Part shown: positions 15,505 through 24,337 of the stretch, in pieces
How positions within the stretch are numbered: position 1 is the stretch's first letter
How the letters are laid out: every line of letters begins with the position of its first letter
Origin: Streptomyces sp. B3I8
Lineage (GTDB): Bacteria; Actinomycetota; Actinomycetes; Streptomycetales; Streptomycetaceae
Reading direction: 5' to 3'
DNA: 64,000 nt
NCBI RefSeq assembly: GCF_030816915.1
Contig: NZ_JAUSYN010000001.1
Coordinates: forward strand, 400,795-464,794
Notes under the pieces: generated by a model
Told to the model about the DNA's origin: nothing
The model's input: only the letters and a program-made list of their open reading frames with translations
Database searches by the model: none
Made by a program: the position numbers and the translations under genes

Positions 15505-16913
15505 GGTGCTGTGGGGAGGGTGAGGGTCATGGTCAGGCCGCCGCTGGGGGTGTCGGTGGGGATCAGGGTCCCGTTCATGGCCTCGGTGAATCCGCGGGCG
15601 ATGGCCAACCCCAGGCCGAGGCCGTGATGGGTGGTGTGGTCGTCCAGGCGCTGGAAGGGGGCGAAGATGAGTTCCCGCTCGTCGGCGGGGACGCCCGGGC
15701 CGTGGTCGGTGACCTGCAGGCTGATCACTTCTCCTTCTTGGCGGGCGTGCACGTGGACGGGCCGGCCGGGCGGTCCGGCCTGGAGTGCGTTGGCGACCAG
15801 GTTGGCGACGACGCGTTCCAGCAGGCCGGGGTCGGCCCAGGCGGGCGGCAGGTCGTCGGGGACGTCGATGTCGACGGCGCGTCCGGGGGGTAGCGGGGTG
15901 TGCAGGAGGGCCACGGCGGTGATCTCGTCCACGGCGGTGGCGCGGGGGTGCACGCTGAGGGCGCCGGCTTGCAGACGGCTGAGCGCGAGGAGGTTTTCCA
16001 CCAGGTCGCTCATCTTGTCGGCGGAGGCGTCCACGGTGGCCAGGAGTTCGGCCTGCTGGGCGTCGGTGAGTTCCAGGTCGGGCTCGCGCAGGCTGGACAC
16101 GCATGCCTTGATGCCGGCGAGCGGGGTGCGCAGGTCGTGACCGACGGCGGCCAGCAGCGCGGCCCGCAGTTTGTCGATCTCGGTCAGCTCCCGCGCGCGG
16201 GCCGCTTGGGCGGCGAGGCGCTCGGCCTGCAGCGCGCGGGCGGCGCCGGTGGCCAGCAGGGTGAGGAAGCGCTGGTCGGCGGCGAAGAGGGCCGGGCCGT
16301 CGGCCACCAGCCGCAGGTGCTCCCCGGCCGGTGCGGACAGCGTCGGATGAGCTGACGGCGGCTCGCCGACGACGGCGACCGGGCGTTCGCCGTCGGCGTC
16401 GCGTTCCAGCAGCGCGGCGCCGGTCATGCCGAAGGTGTCCCGGACATGCTCCAGTACTGCGGTCAGCGGCCGTTCCTCCAGCGGCGCCTCGGTGATCCGG
16501 GCCAGCAGGGCGGCCTCGACGCCGCTGCGGGCGGCGGCGGCGCGTTGCCGGGCGGCCAGGTCGACCGCGACGCTGATGGTGGTGGCGACCACCACGTAGA
16601 CGGCCAGGGTGATGACCAGGTCGCGGTTCTCCACCGTCAGGGTGTGGAAGGGTGGGACGAAGAAGAAGTTGACCAGCAGGTCGGAGGCCACTGCGGCGGC
16701 CAGTGCGAGGCGCAGTCCGCCGGTGGCGGCCACGATGACCACCGCGGTGAGGTAGAGCAGCACGATGCTCGCGAGCGACAGCGAGTCCCTCACGGGCACC
16801 AGAGTCGTGGTCAGGACAGTCAGGCCCGCTGCGGAGGCGCCGGCCGCAGCCAGCCGACGCCCCGTGCTCCAGCGGCGACGCCGACCCTCGTGCGGCAGAT
16901 CCAAGCCCTTCAT
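15501..16913 (-). CDS. kdpD: KdpD-like sensor histidine kinase lacking the N-terminal KdpD/Usp domains (470 aa)
   Basis: Four membrane segments of the DUF4118 type (SLASIVLLYLTAVVIVAATG, NFFFVPPFHTLTV, LVITLAVYVVVATTISVAV), a GAF-like linker, the HisKA H-box GHDLRTPLAG, and a HATPase with N-box NLVANALQ, DHGPGVP and GLGLGLAIA. Full-length KdpD is about 850-900 aa; the ATP-binding KdpD and Usp sensor domains are absent, and MKGLDLPHEG begins close to the first helix. It starts 11 nt after the kimA stop, and the 3' end overlaps kdpE. Confidence 0.88.
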   Translation of the reverse strand: MKGLDLPHEGRRRRWSTGRRLAAAGASAAGLTVLTTTLVPVRDSLSLASIVLLYLTAVVIVAATGGLRLALAAAVASDLLVNFFFVPPFHTLTVENRDLVITLAVYVVVATTISVAVDLAARQRAAAARSGVEAALLARITEAPLEERPLTAVLEHVRDTFGMTGAALLERDADGERPVAVVGEPPSAHPTLSAPAGEHLRLVADGPALFAADQRFLTLLATGAARALQAERLAAQAARARELTEIDKLRAALLAAVGHDLRTPLAGIKACVSSLREPDLELTDAQQAELLATVDASADKMSDLVENLLALSRLQAGALSVHPRATAVDEITAVALLHTPLPPGRAVDIDVPDDLPPAWADPGLLERVVANLVANALQAGPPGRPVHVHARQEGEVISLQVTDHGPGVPADERELIFAPFQRLDDHTTHHGLGLGLAIARGFTEAMNGTLIPTDTPSGGLTMTLTLPTAP

Positions 16914-16924
16914 GATTCAAAACG

Positions 16925-18910
16925 CTAACCGACCTTCGACCCCGCGCCAGGCGAGGCCGGGTACGGCTGCTGCGCGGCCACGCGGTCACTGGAGTCCAGC
17001 TGCCACGGCACGCTGGTCACCATCACCCCGCGCTGGAACAACAGCCGGGTCTTCAGCCGCAGCGCGGACTGATTGTGCAGCAGCTGCTCCCACCAGTGGC
17101 CGACCACGTACTCGGGGATGTACACCGCGATCAGGTCCTGGGGGTGCTCACGGTGCAGGCCGGCGATGTACTCCAGCACCGAGCCGGTGATGTCCCGGTA
17201 CGGGGAGGCCATCACCGTCAGCGGAACCGGGATCTGGCGCTCGTCCCACTCGGCGCGCAGGGCACTGACCTCCTCGTCGCTGATCTTGACGGTCAGTGCG
17301 CTGAGGGAGTCCGGGTGGGTGGCCTTGGCGTAGCCCAGCGCGCGAAGGGTGGGCTGATGCAGATGGGAGACCAGCACCACCGCGTGGGTGCGGCTGGGCA
17401 GCACGATGCCGCCCGGCTGCGGATGCAGCTCACGCGCCACCCGGTCGTAGTGGCGGCGGATGCCCCGCATCATCGCGTACAGCACCGGCATGGCGATCAC
17501 CACCAGATAGGCGCCGTGACTGAACTTCGTGACCAGGACCACTACCAGCACCAGCGCGGTCAGGCACGCGCCCACCGCGTTGATCACCCTTGAGCGGTGG
17601 ATTCGTCGGCGCTGCCCCGGATCGGCCACACTCGCCAGTTCACGGTTCCAGTGCCGGACCATTCCGGTCTGGGAGAGGGTGAAGGAGGTGAACACGCCCA
17701 GGATGTAGAGCTGGATCAGACGGGTCACCGACCCCTGGAAGGCGTAGATCAGGGTTCCGGCGACCACGGCGAGGATGATGATGCCGTTGGAGAACGCCAG
17801 CCGGTCCCCGCGGGTGTGCAGCTGCCGGGGCAGGTAGCGGTGCTCGGCCAGGATCGCCGACAGCAGCGGGAAGCCGTTGAAGGCGGTGTTGGCCGCCAGG
17901 ATAAGAATCAATGCGGTCGTGGCCTGGATGTAGAAGAACATCACCGAGTGCGTGCCGCCGAACACGGCTGCGGCAATCTGCGCGATCACCGTGCGCTGCG
18001 AGCCGGTGGCACAGTCTCCGGGGAATCCGACCAGCTGGCAGGCGTCGTCCACGTAGTGCACGTGGCTGATCATGGCCAGTGCGGTGATCCCGGCGAACAT
18101 GGTGATCGACAGCCCGCCCATCACCGCCATGGTGGTGGCCGCGCTGCGTGCCTTGGGGGGTCTGAAGGCCGGCACTCCGTTGGAGATCGCCTCCGCACCG
18201 GTCAGTGCCGTGCAGCCGGAGGAGAACGCCCGCAGCGCCAGCAGCATCAGTGCCATCCCGGTCAGCCCCACGTGTCCTGGCTCGGCGCGGACCTGCCAGC
18301 CAGCGCTCTCGGCCACCGGCGCATGGCCGAAGGATGTCTGCAGCAGCCCGGTCATGACCATCGCCAGGACGCCGGCGATGAACAGATAGGTCGGCACCGC
18401 GAACATCCGCCCCGACTCGCGGACCCCGCGCAGATTCATAGCGGTCAACAGCGCCACGAACCCCAGGTTCACCGCGACCCTGTACGGGTCCAGTGCCGGC
18501 ACTGCGGAAATGATGTTGTCCACGCCGGCCGCTACCGACACGGCCACCGTCATCACGTAGTCCACGAGCAACGCCGAGGCCACCACCAGTCCCGCCCAGG
18601 GCCCCAGGTTGCGGGTGGCCACTTCGTACGAGCCGCCGCCGGAGGGGTAGGCCTGCACCACCTGCCGGTAGGACAGCACCACCACCGCCAGCAGCACCAC
18701 CACCGCGGCCGCCACCCACGGCGCCAGGTGCAGATAGGCCAGCCCGCCCAGCGTCAGCACCAGCAGGATCTCCTGCGTCGCGTACGCCACCGACGACAAC
18801 GGGTCACTGGCAAAAACCGGCAGGGCGATCCGCTTGGGCAACATCTGCTCACCCAGGCGGTCACTGCTGAGCGGACGGCCCACGATCAGGCGCTTGAACG
18901 ATATCGACAC
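16925..18910 (-). CDS. kimA: KimA-like APC-superfamily potassium transporter (661 aa)
   Basis: Large APC permease with about 12 membrane segments (for example DPLSSVAYATQEILLVLTL, the KimA/KUP-like first unwound helix, and YPSGGGSYEVATRNLG) and a cytosolic C-terminal domain of about 160 residues from SRTHAVVLVSHLHQPTLRAL. This is the architecture of KimA (YdaO) of Bacillus subtilis, a H+-coupled high-affinity K+ importer. The GTG start gives MSISFKRLIVGRPLSSDRLG. First gene of an operon with kdpD and kdpE, which supports K+ transport. Generic amino-acid permease is the alternative annotation. Confidence 0.88.
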   Translation of the reverse strand: MSISFKRLIVGRPLSSDRLGEQMLPKRIALPVFASDPLSSVAYATQEILLVLTLGGLAYLHLAPWVAAAVVVLLAVVVLSYRQVVQAYPSGGGSYEVATRNLGPWAGLVVASALLVDYVMTVAVSVAAGVDNIISAVPALDPYRVAVNLGFVALLTAMNLRGVRESGRMFAVPTYLFIAGVLAMVMTGLLQTSFGHAPVAESAGWQVRAEPGHVGLTGMALMLLALRAFSSGCTALTGAEAISNGVPAFRPPKARSAATTMAVMGGLSITMFAGITALAMISHVHYVDDACQLVGFPGDCATGSQRTVIAQIAAAVFGGTHSVMFFYIQATTALILILAANTAFNGFPLLSAILAEHRYLPRQLHTRGDRLAFSNGIIILAVVAGTLIYAFQGSVTRLIQLYILGVFTSFTLSQTGMVRHWNRELASVADPGQRRRIHRSRVINAVGACLTALVLVVVLVTKFSHGAYLVVIAMPVLYAMMRGIRRHYDRVARELHPQPGGIVLPSRTHAVVLVSHLHQPTLRALGYAKATHPDSLSALTVKISDEEVSALRAEWDERQIPVPLTVMASPYRDITGSVLEYIAGLHREHPQDLIAVYIPEYVVGHWWEQLLHNQSALRLKTRLLFQRGVMVTSVPWQLDSSDRVAAQQPYPASPGAGSKVG

Positions 18911-18947
18911 AACCGGCAGCCAACGCGCCCTTCGAAGCAGCGCCCGA

Positions 18948-19001
18948 TTCTTCGCGCGTTCTTGACGCCGCTACTGGCGATCTTCACGCCGTCTTGGCGT
19001 G
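18948..19001 (-). promoter_or_regulatory. Candidate KdpE boxes upstream of kimA
   Basis: On the minus strand, 11-bp elements CACGCCAAGAC, GGCGTGAAGAT, (10-bp gap) GGCGTCAAGAA and CGCGCGAAGAA follow one another, sharing about GCGTNAAGA. Head-to-tail 11-bp spacing is typical of OmpR-family sites. They end 38 bp before the kimA GTG. Confidence 0.45.
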
Positions 19002-19044
19002 ATCATCCAGTAAGCCCGGCTTCAGGTACTCCACGAAACCGGGG

Positions 19045-19422
19045 TCAGCTCACCTTGACCAGCTCGGAGAGCTGACCGGTCAGACGTGTGGTGCGACGCT
19101 GATGGCGCTCCAGAAGCCCGGGAACCTGCTCTCGGAAGGTCTGCCGCCCGCAGCCCAGGACGGGACAGACCAGCCGTCGTAGCCTCACCCGGACCACGAC
19201 CTGCCGGCCGTCGACCGGAACATCCCGGACCGTCCGGCCGTGATACCCGTGGACCCTCCCCGTTACGACCCCGCCCACCGGACAGGGAACGGGAACACCC
19301 CGGGTCCGAGCCGTGGCCCGGACTATCTCGCCACCGTCCGCCACATCCTCGACAACCAACGCCGACAACCCCGAAAACACCGTTCCTACAGGCCCGTTCG
19401 CCTCATGCACGCTCATGACCAC
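19045..19422 (-). pseudogene. ISL3-family transposase, N-terminal fragment
   Basis: About 125 residues matching the N-terminus of ISL3 transposases: VFSGLSALVVEDVADGGEIV, ARTRGVPVPCPVGG, VHGYHGRTVRDVPVDGR and RRLVCPVLGCGRQTFREQVP. The catalytic DDE domain is absent and the frame stops after QLSELVKVS. The first zinc-finger Cys is replaced (PVGG for PVCG), so it is a relic. Confidence 0.75.
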
Positions 19423-19490
19423 AGGCGGGCACTCGTCGTCACCACCGACTACGGAGCAGACCCACTCGTCGGACAGACCAGGCGCGGCAG

Positions 19491-19512
19491 GCGTTCAGGA
19501 TGCGTTCAGGCC
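19491..19512 (+). promoter_or_regulatory. 11-bp direct repeats upstream of the COG4705-like gene
   Basis: GCGTTCAGGAT followed at once by GCGTTCAGGCC, a head-to-tail repeat with 11-bp period like OmpR-family operators. It precedes the membrane protein gene by about 120 bp. The response regulator encoded at 21899-22561 is a candidate ligand. Confidence 0.45.
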
Positions 19513-19631
19513 GACGCTGCCAAGATCGGTTTGGGCGATCACTCCAGAGGGTTGCCTGCCCATGACACAGGGTGCCTGCCCTATCGCTGGGCAGGTGTTC
19601 TGCCGTACGACCGATGCGGAGCTTCCCCACC

Positions 19632-20522
19632 GTGCAGCAACCGGAAATTTTCACCGATCTGGAGGTCGCGAGCGCGACCAAGTCGGTGATGAAGAAACTT
19701 CCCGAGGTCACTCTGGCGTTTTGGATCATGAAGGTCGCCGCGACCACTCTTGGCGAGACGGCCGGGGACCTCTTCGCCCAGACCTTGAGACTGGGCTACT
19801 TCCTGACCACGATCGCCCTGTTCCTGCTCTTCGTGGTGACGCTGGTCATCCAGCTGAGGTCGAGCCGCTACAACCCGTTCTTCTACTGGACCGTGATCCT
19901 CTCGACCAGCATGGCCGGCACCACGATGTCCGACTTCATGAACCGCGACGCGAGCACCAAGTTCCTTTCCGGCGGCGCCACTTCGCTCGGCTGGGGACCG
20001 CAGGGCCTGGGCCTTGGCTACCCCACCGGTGCGGCGATCCTCATCTCGATCCTGCTGGTCGTCTTCGCCGTCTGGAAGGCCACCGGGATGACCTTCCAGA
20101 TCCGCGACATCGTCACCTTCCGCGGCGAGGCCCTGTTCTGGTCGGCGATCCTCGTCTCCAACACCCTTGGCACGTCCATGGGCGACTTCCTGTCCGACAG
20201 CTCCGGGCTGGGTTACGCCGGAGGCGCGCTGCTCGTGAGCGGGGCGCTCGCCGTGCTCGTCGCCCTGATGAAGGCGCCGGTGGTGCCGAACGTGCTGCTG
20301 TTCTGGATCGCCTTCGTCCTGACCCGTCCGCTGGGTGCCACGGCGGGTGACTTCCTGACCAAGCCGGTCGCCAAGGGCGGCCTGGACCTCGGCACCGCAG
20401 GATCCTCGGCCGTACTGCTGGCCGTCCTGCTCGCTCTGGTGGCCTACGCGCAGGTCCGAGAACGCCGGACCACCACGTCGCGGCCGACGGAACGGGAGCC
20501 GGTCGCACAGCAGGCCGACTGA
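19632..20522 (+). CDS. COG4705-like multi-pass membrane protein (296 aa)
   Basis: Integral membrane protein with about eight hydrophobic helices and three internal repeats of the type GETAGD, GTSMGDFLSD and GATAGDFLT, the hallmark of COG4705 proteins, whose function is unknown. The start is ambiguous: a GTG at 19632 has GGAG 10 nt upstream, while an ATG at 19614 lacks a Shine-Dalgarno. It ends 7 nt before the convergent histidine kinase stop. Neighbouring sensor and regulator genes suggest inducible membrane stress or ion function. Confidence 0.75.
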   Translation: MQQPEIFTDLEVASATKSVMKKLPEVTLAFWIMKVAATTLGETAGDLFAQTLRLGYFLTTIALFLLFVVTLVIQLRSSRYNPFFYWTVILSTSMAGTTMSDFMNRDASTKFLSGGATSLGWGPQGLGLGYPTGAAILISILLVVFAVWKATGMTFQIRDIVTFRGEALFWSAILVSNTLGTSMGDFLSDSSGLGYAGGALLVSGALAVLVALMKAPVVPNVLLFWIAFVLTRPLGATAGDFLTKPVAKGGLDLGTAGSSAVLLAVLLALVAYAQVRERRTTTSRPTEREPVAQQAD

Positions 20523-20528
20523 GTCCGG

Positions 20529-21902
20529 TCACCCGACAGGCAGGTCGACCCGGAAGCGTGCTCCGGAGGCGTAACCGGGATCGTGGGACACCTCGCCGCC
20601 GACGGCGCGGGCCAGGCGCCGTGCGAGCGACAGCCCGAGACCCGCGCCGTCGTGCCCGTCGCCGGAGTCGGCGCGGCGGCCGGGCTGGAAGAGGTCGTCG
20701 ACGAACGATGCCGGGACGCCGGGGCCGTCGTCGGTGACGTCGATACGCACGCTGCCGGGCAGCTGCCGCGCGGACACGGTCACCGTGGCGCGGGCGTAGC
20801 GGACCGCGTTGGTCAGCAGCGGGCTGACGATGCGTTCAAGGAGAGCGGGCGCGACTCCCGCCTGCTGTCCTGGATCGGTCACGTCGACGAGGATTTTCAC
20901 ATGATCCCGGGCGTCGAGGCTCTCGACCAGCCGGTGCAGGACCGGCACGACGCTGGTGGTGCCAGGGGCCACCGAGGTGTTCTGAGCTCTGTCCCGGGCA
21001 TCGTCGAGCAGTGTGTCGCAGATGGTGCGCATGGACTGGGCCGCTTCGGCGATCACTCCATGGGTGGCGCGGGTCTCGGCGGCGGTGCGTGGGCGCGCCT
21101 GCCACCAGTCCAGTTCGATGACGATCCGGGTGAGCGGGGTGCGCAGTTCGTGGGACAGTTCGCCGGTCAGCTGCTGCTCGTGGCGCAGCACGGTGCGTAT
21201 ACGGTCCAGCAGAGTGTCCAACGAGGAGCCCAGACGGGCGAGTTCGGCTGGATGGCTCTCGGCGCTGAAGCGTTCGTCGGAACCGACGGCGCTCCACTGG
21301 GTGGCCTGTTCGGTCATGGCGCGTACGGGGCGCAGCGCCCGTCCGACGGCCAGACGCGTCAGCGCGTAGGTGCACGCGAGCATGACGGCGTCCAGGATCA
21401 GGGAACCCAGCAGCAGGGTGTCGGCCGAATTCCGGTAGGGCTCGAGGTCCAGGGCCGTGACCACGGTGGCGCCGTGACGGCCGCCCACGAGATCCGAGCA
21501 CAGGCGCACGGCGTGTGGGCTCTGAGCGTCGACGGTCGAGCAGGCGCGCTCGCCCTGTGCGGCGAGCCGGTTGGCGGCCCGGGTCAGCGTGCTGCCGGCC
21601 GTGGTGGCGGGCGGCTGCTCCAGCAGCCGTGTCCCGGCGTAGATCCACGCGTTGGCGTCGAGGAGGCGGTCGTTGACGGTCTCCAGGACCTGCACCCGTC
21701 GGCCGCTGGTGTCGATGGTCGTTTCGACGGCTGCGGCACGGTTGCGCAGTTGGTCGTCCGCCTGGTGTTGCAGGTGCCGGTCCATCACGGTGTTGAACGT
21801 CACCGTCAGTACGGTCATCAGCAGCGCGGCGGTGGTCAGTGCCACGAGGGAGAGCCGGCCGCGCAGTGTGCGGGGAGTCAGGCGGCGCGGGAGACGGTTC
21901 AT
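20529..21902 (-). CDS. Sensor histidine kinase (457 aa)
   Basis: N-terminal helix (LSLVALTTAALLMTVLTVTF), an extracellular domain of about 130 residues with two Cys (ACSTVD and RLCSDL), a second helix (LLLGSLILDAVMLACTYAL), HAMP, H-box GELSHELRTPLTR and a HATPase (DDGPGVPASF, GAGLGLSLARRLA). The ATG overlaps the stop of the response regulator (ATGA). The signal is unknown; the two Cys could form an extracytoplasmic disulfide. Confidence 0.92.
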   Translation of the reverse strand: MNRLPRRLTPRTLRGRLSLVALTTAALLMTVLTVTFNTVMDRHLQHQADDQLRNRAAAVETTIDTSGRRVQVLETVNDRLLDANAWIYAGTRLLEQPPATTAGSTLTRAANRLAAQGERACSTVDAQSPHAVRLCSDLVGGRHGATVVTALDLEPYRNSADTLLLGSLILDAVMLACTYALTRLAVGRALRPVRAMTEQATQWSAVGSDERFSAESHPAELARLGSSLDTLLDRIRTVLRHEQQLTGELSHELRTPLTRIVIELDWWQARPRTAAETRATHGVIAEAAQSMRTICDTLLDDARDRAQNTSVAPGTTSVVPVLHRLVESLDARDHVKILVDVTDPGQQAGVAPALLERIVSPLLTNAVRYARATVTVSARQLPGSVRIDVTDDGPGVPASFVDDLFQPGRRADSGDGHDGAGLGLSLARRLARAVGGEVSHDPGYASGARFRVDLPVG

Positions 21903-22561
21903 GACAGGCGGTGTCCGATCCCGCGTGCCGTCGTGAGGCTCAGGTCGCTGTCGGCCTCGCGCAGCTTGCGGCGCAGCCGGCTCAGGTACTGATCGAGGGT
22001 GTTGTCGCTGACCTGTGCGCCGTCCGGCCAGGCGGCTCTCACCAGGTCGCGTCGGCTCACGAGGGCGCCGCCCGCGGCGACGAGCGTGGCCAGCAGCCGG
22101 AACTCCGTCGGCGACAGGTCGACGTCGGCTTCGCCGGCCCTCGCACTGTGCCGGGTCGGGTCCAGGACCAGATCCCCGGAGGTGGCCATGGCTGGGGGCC
22201 CGGAGCGTTTGAGTGCTGCTCGCAGCCGGGCGACGAGTTCGGCGAGGTGGAATGGCTTGGGCAGGTAGTCGTCGGCCCCGGCGGAGAACCCGGACAGCCG
22301 GTCGGTGAGGTGGTGGCGGGCCGTCAGGAAGATGATCGGGGCGGCGAAACCGTTGGCGCGCAGCGCCTGGCAGACGTCCCGTCCGTCCGCGTCGGGGAGC
22401 CCCACGTCCAGGACGACAGCGGAGATGCTGTCGGTGGCCAGCTTCAGGGCGGTGGCGCCGTCGGCGGCGAGCACCGGCTCGAAGTCCTCGTCGAGCAGGC
22501 CGCGGCGGAGCACGTCACGCAGGGCGTGATCGTCCTCGACGACCAGGATCTTGTGGCGCAT
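21899..22561 (-). CDS. OmpR-family response regulator (220 aa)
   Basis: Receiver (ILVVEDDHALRDVLRRGL, phospho-Asp in VVLDVGLPDADG, DDYLPKPFHLAEL) and winged-helix DNA-binding domain (VDLSPTEFRLLATLVAAGG, NTLDQYLSRLRRKL). Two-gene operon with the kinase. The ATG at 22561 is chosen since MRHKILVVEDD is the normal start; the upstream extension belongs to another gene. It may bind the 11-bp repeats at 19491. Confidence 0.92.
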   Translation of the reverse strand: MRHKILVVEDDHALRDVLRRGLLDEDFEPVLAADGATALKLATDSISAVVLDVGLPDADGRDVCQALRANGFAAPIIFLTARHHLTDRLSGFSAGADDYLPKPFHLAELVARLRAALKRSGPPAMATSGDLVLDPTRHSARAGEADVDLSPTEFRLLATLVAAGGALVSRRDLVRAAWPDGAQVSDNTLDQYLSRLRRKLREADSDLSLTTARGIGHRLS

Positions 22562-22916
22562 GGTCCTCCGTTGGATCTTCGGACGTAGGGGGTGGGCTCG
22601 GGACGAACGATGCCGGGAGCCACCGGGCCACCCCGTACAAGCACACTCCGAGCCATCCGGTCGCGAACCGCCGGCCCCCGATGACGTCGGGCGCCGCGAG
22701 GACATAGGGGACGGCGCCGGTGCCGGTGTCGGTCACCTCTCGGGCCGGCGCCGTCGTCACGTCCGGGCGATGGCCGAGCGACCAGGTCAGGAAGCCGTCG
22801 TCCGCCCACAGTGGGGCGCTGTTCCGGCCGCTCACCAGCCAGGTGAGGATGCCGAATGCCATGAGGGCGCCGAGACCGATGGTGCCGGCCAGGTAGGCGG
22901 CGTCGCGCCGGTTCAT
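22515..22916 (-). pseudogene. PAP2-type phosphatase N-terminal fragment
   Basis: From the ATG at 22916: MNRRDAAYLAGTIGLGALMA, then a membrane helix, then FLTWSLGHRPDV and TDTGTGAVPYVLAA, which fit the first third of Streptomyces PAP2-superfamily phosphatases. None of the three catalytic motifs (KxxxxxRP, PSGH, SRxxxxxH) is present. The last residues run into the response regulator start. Probably a 3'-truncated relic. Confidence 0.45.
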
Positions 22917-23637
22917 GAGGCCGTCACCAGCGGGCGCAGACGGCCGGAGCCGATCCACCGGCCCACCGATCGCGACCACCGCCGCACGGCGGTCATACCG
23001 AGCTGCCCCGCCAGGTACTCCACGACCTCCCACGGCACCGCGAGCGGGCGGCACCGTCCTGGTGATCGTGGACCAGCCCGTTGCCGGACAGAGGCCGCCC
23101 GCCCGCATCGCAGCACCGCCGAGCGGAGGCTGAGGGGGGAAAAGCCACTCGGTGAGATCACTGAGCGGCGGGCGTGAAGGTCCTGCCCTCCGTCGACGTG
23201 GCGGTGCAGATCTGCACGGTTCGCTACGTCGGCCGGTTCCTGGGACCTGGGGGAGAACTCGCAGCCGACCGTCGTCCTCTCGGAGCTGGACGTCGACCTT
23301 GCGCAGGTCGTCCTGGCTGTCAAAAGGATCGAAGCCGTGGCACTCATGCATACGGACCACGTGCGCGACCCCGGGCGTCATCGGCGGGACCCGAAAGCCG
23401 ACCGGGACGGCGTTCCCGCGGGCCGCAGCCTCTCCTCCCCGAGGCCGCTTTGTCCAGGACGTCCGCATCCACTGAACGGTGGCCTCCACGACGCTTCCCC
23501 CTGCCGCCTCGTCGAAAGTCTCACCCTATGTCCACGCGGCCTGACGACACCTCGGAGGAAGACCAACTCGAACTGTCCGCATAAATTCCGATATGACCTT
23601 CGGCCTGTACAAGATGCACGGCTTCCGCGCCGGCTGA
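22917..23637. other. 720-bp stretch with no identifiable gene
   Basis: Open frames on both strands lack ribosome sites and known motifs. On the minus strand a short DSQDDLRKVDVQLREDDGRL stretch looks protein-like but ends nowhere sensible. It precedes the Tn3 transposase fragment and is probably transposon-disturbed DNA. Confidence 0.4.
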
Positions 23638-24002
23638 TGAACCGGCAGCTCACCGTGCAGGAGTCCCGCCACCGCCCCGCCCGCGCGATCTGCCACGGCG
23701 GCCGCGGCCAGATCCGCCAGGCGTACCGCGAGGGCCAGGAGGACCAGCTCGCCGCCCTCGGCCTCGTCCTCAACGCCGTCGTCCTGTGGAACACCCGCTA
23801 CCTGGACGCTGCCGTCGCCCGGCTCCGCGCCGAGGGCCACGACATCAAGGACGAGGACGTCGCCCGCCTCTCCCCGCTCAGGGACCGGCACATCAATTTC
23901 CTGGGCCGCTGCCTGTTCAACATCAAGGCCGGCGACCCCGGCCAGGGCCTGCGCCCGTTGCGGGACCCGGACGCCGTCGAGGACGGTGAAGACCAGGAGT
24001 GA
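23638..24002 (+). pseudogene. Tn3-family transposase, C-terminal fragment
   Basis: Reads RQLTVQESRHRPARAICHGG, GQIRQAYREGQEDQLAALGL and VLNAVVLWNTRYLDAAVARL, then DEDVARLSPLRDRHINFLGR, the end of Tn3/Tn4556-type transposases. No start or catalytic DDE core remains (full length about 1000 aa). The 38-bp Tn3 inverted repeat was not recognised nearby. Confidence 0.8.
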
Positions 24003-24090
24003 TGGGCGACGCACCCGACCTGTCAGGCCGTTCGTTTCGAAGCGGAGGTCCCGCGCAGATACCCGGGGACCGGTAAGAGAAGAGGACACC

Positions 24091-24216
24091 ATGGCCCGCA
24101 CGAAGGCCCGGCGCCGGGCCGCTGGTGAAGACGGCCGGGAATACGCGGTGTCCGGGCCCTGTGGCGACCTGCTGCCGGTGGAGCGGTTCACCCTCACCCG
24201 CTCCCGCCGCGCCTGA
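24091..24216 (+). CDS. Possible 41-aa basic peptide
   Basis: MARTKARRRAAGEDGREYAV and ending LTRSRRA, preceded by AGAGGACACC with GAGG 5 nt before the ATG. The family is unknown. It may be a start fragment left by the transposon insertion just upstream. Confidence 0.25.
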   Translation: MARTKARRRAAGEDGREYAVSGPCGDLLPVERFTLTRSRRA

Positions 24217-24244
24217 CCCGCCGGCCGGGGGCCGGTCCTCCGGC

Positions 24245-24275
24245 TTGACTTCGAGCGCGCTCCAATTCCTAGTGT
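24245..24275 (+). promoter_or_regulatory. MerR-type promoter with 19-bp spacer
   Basis: -35 TTGACT (24245-24250) and -10 TAGTGT (24270-24275) are 19 bp apart, 2 bp more than optimal, and the spacer carries the dyad GAGCGCGCTC (24253-24262). This is the geometry of promoters switched by MerR-family activators through DNA untwisting. The aldo/keto reductase ATG is 63 bp downstream. Confidence 0.6.
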
Positions 24276-24337
24276 CGCAGGCGTTCGTCAGCGCTTAAGG
24301 TACCGCCCGGTCCACCGGGCAGGAGGAGTAGCCCCGC

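Noticed and set aside
18911..19044. ydaO (c-di-AMP) riboswitch upstream of kimA
   Set aside because: The leader to the GTG is short and does not show the conserved ydaO motifs; the 11-bp boxes explain it better.
17597..19075. Long plus-strand frame antisense to kimA
   Set aside because: His/Arg/Gln-rich low-complexity sequence with no motifs; shadow of the transporter gene.
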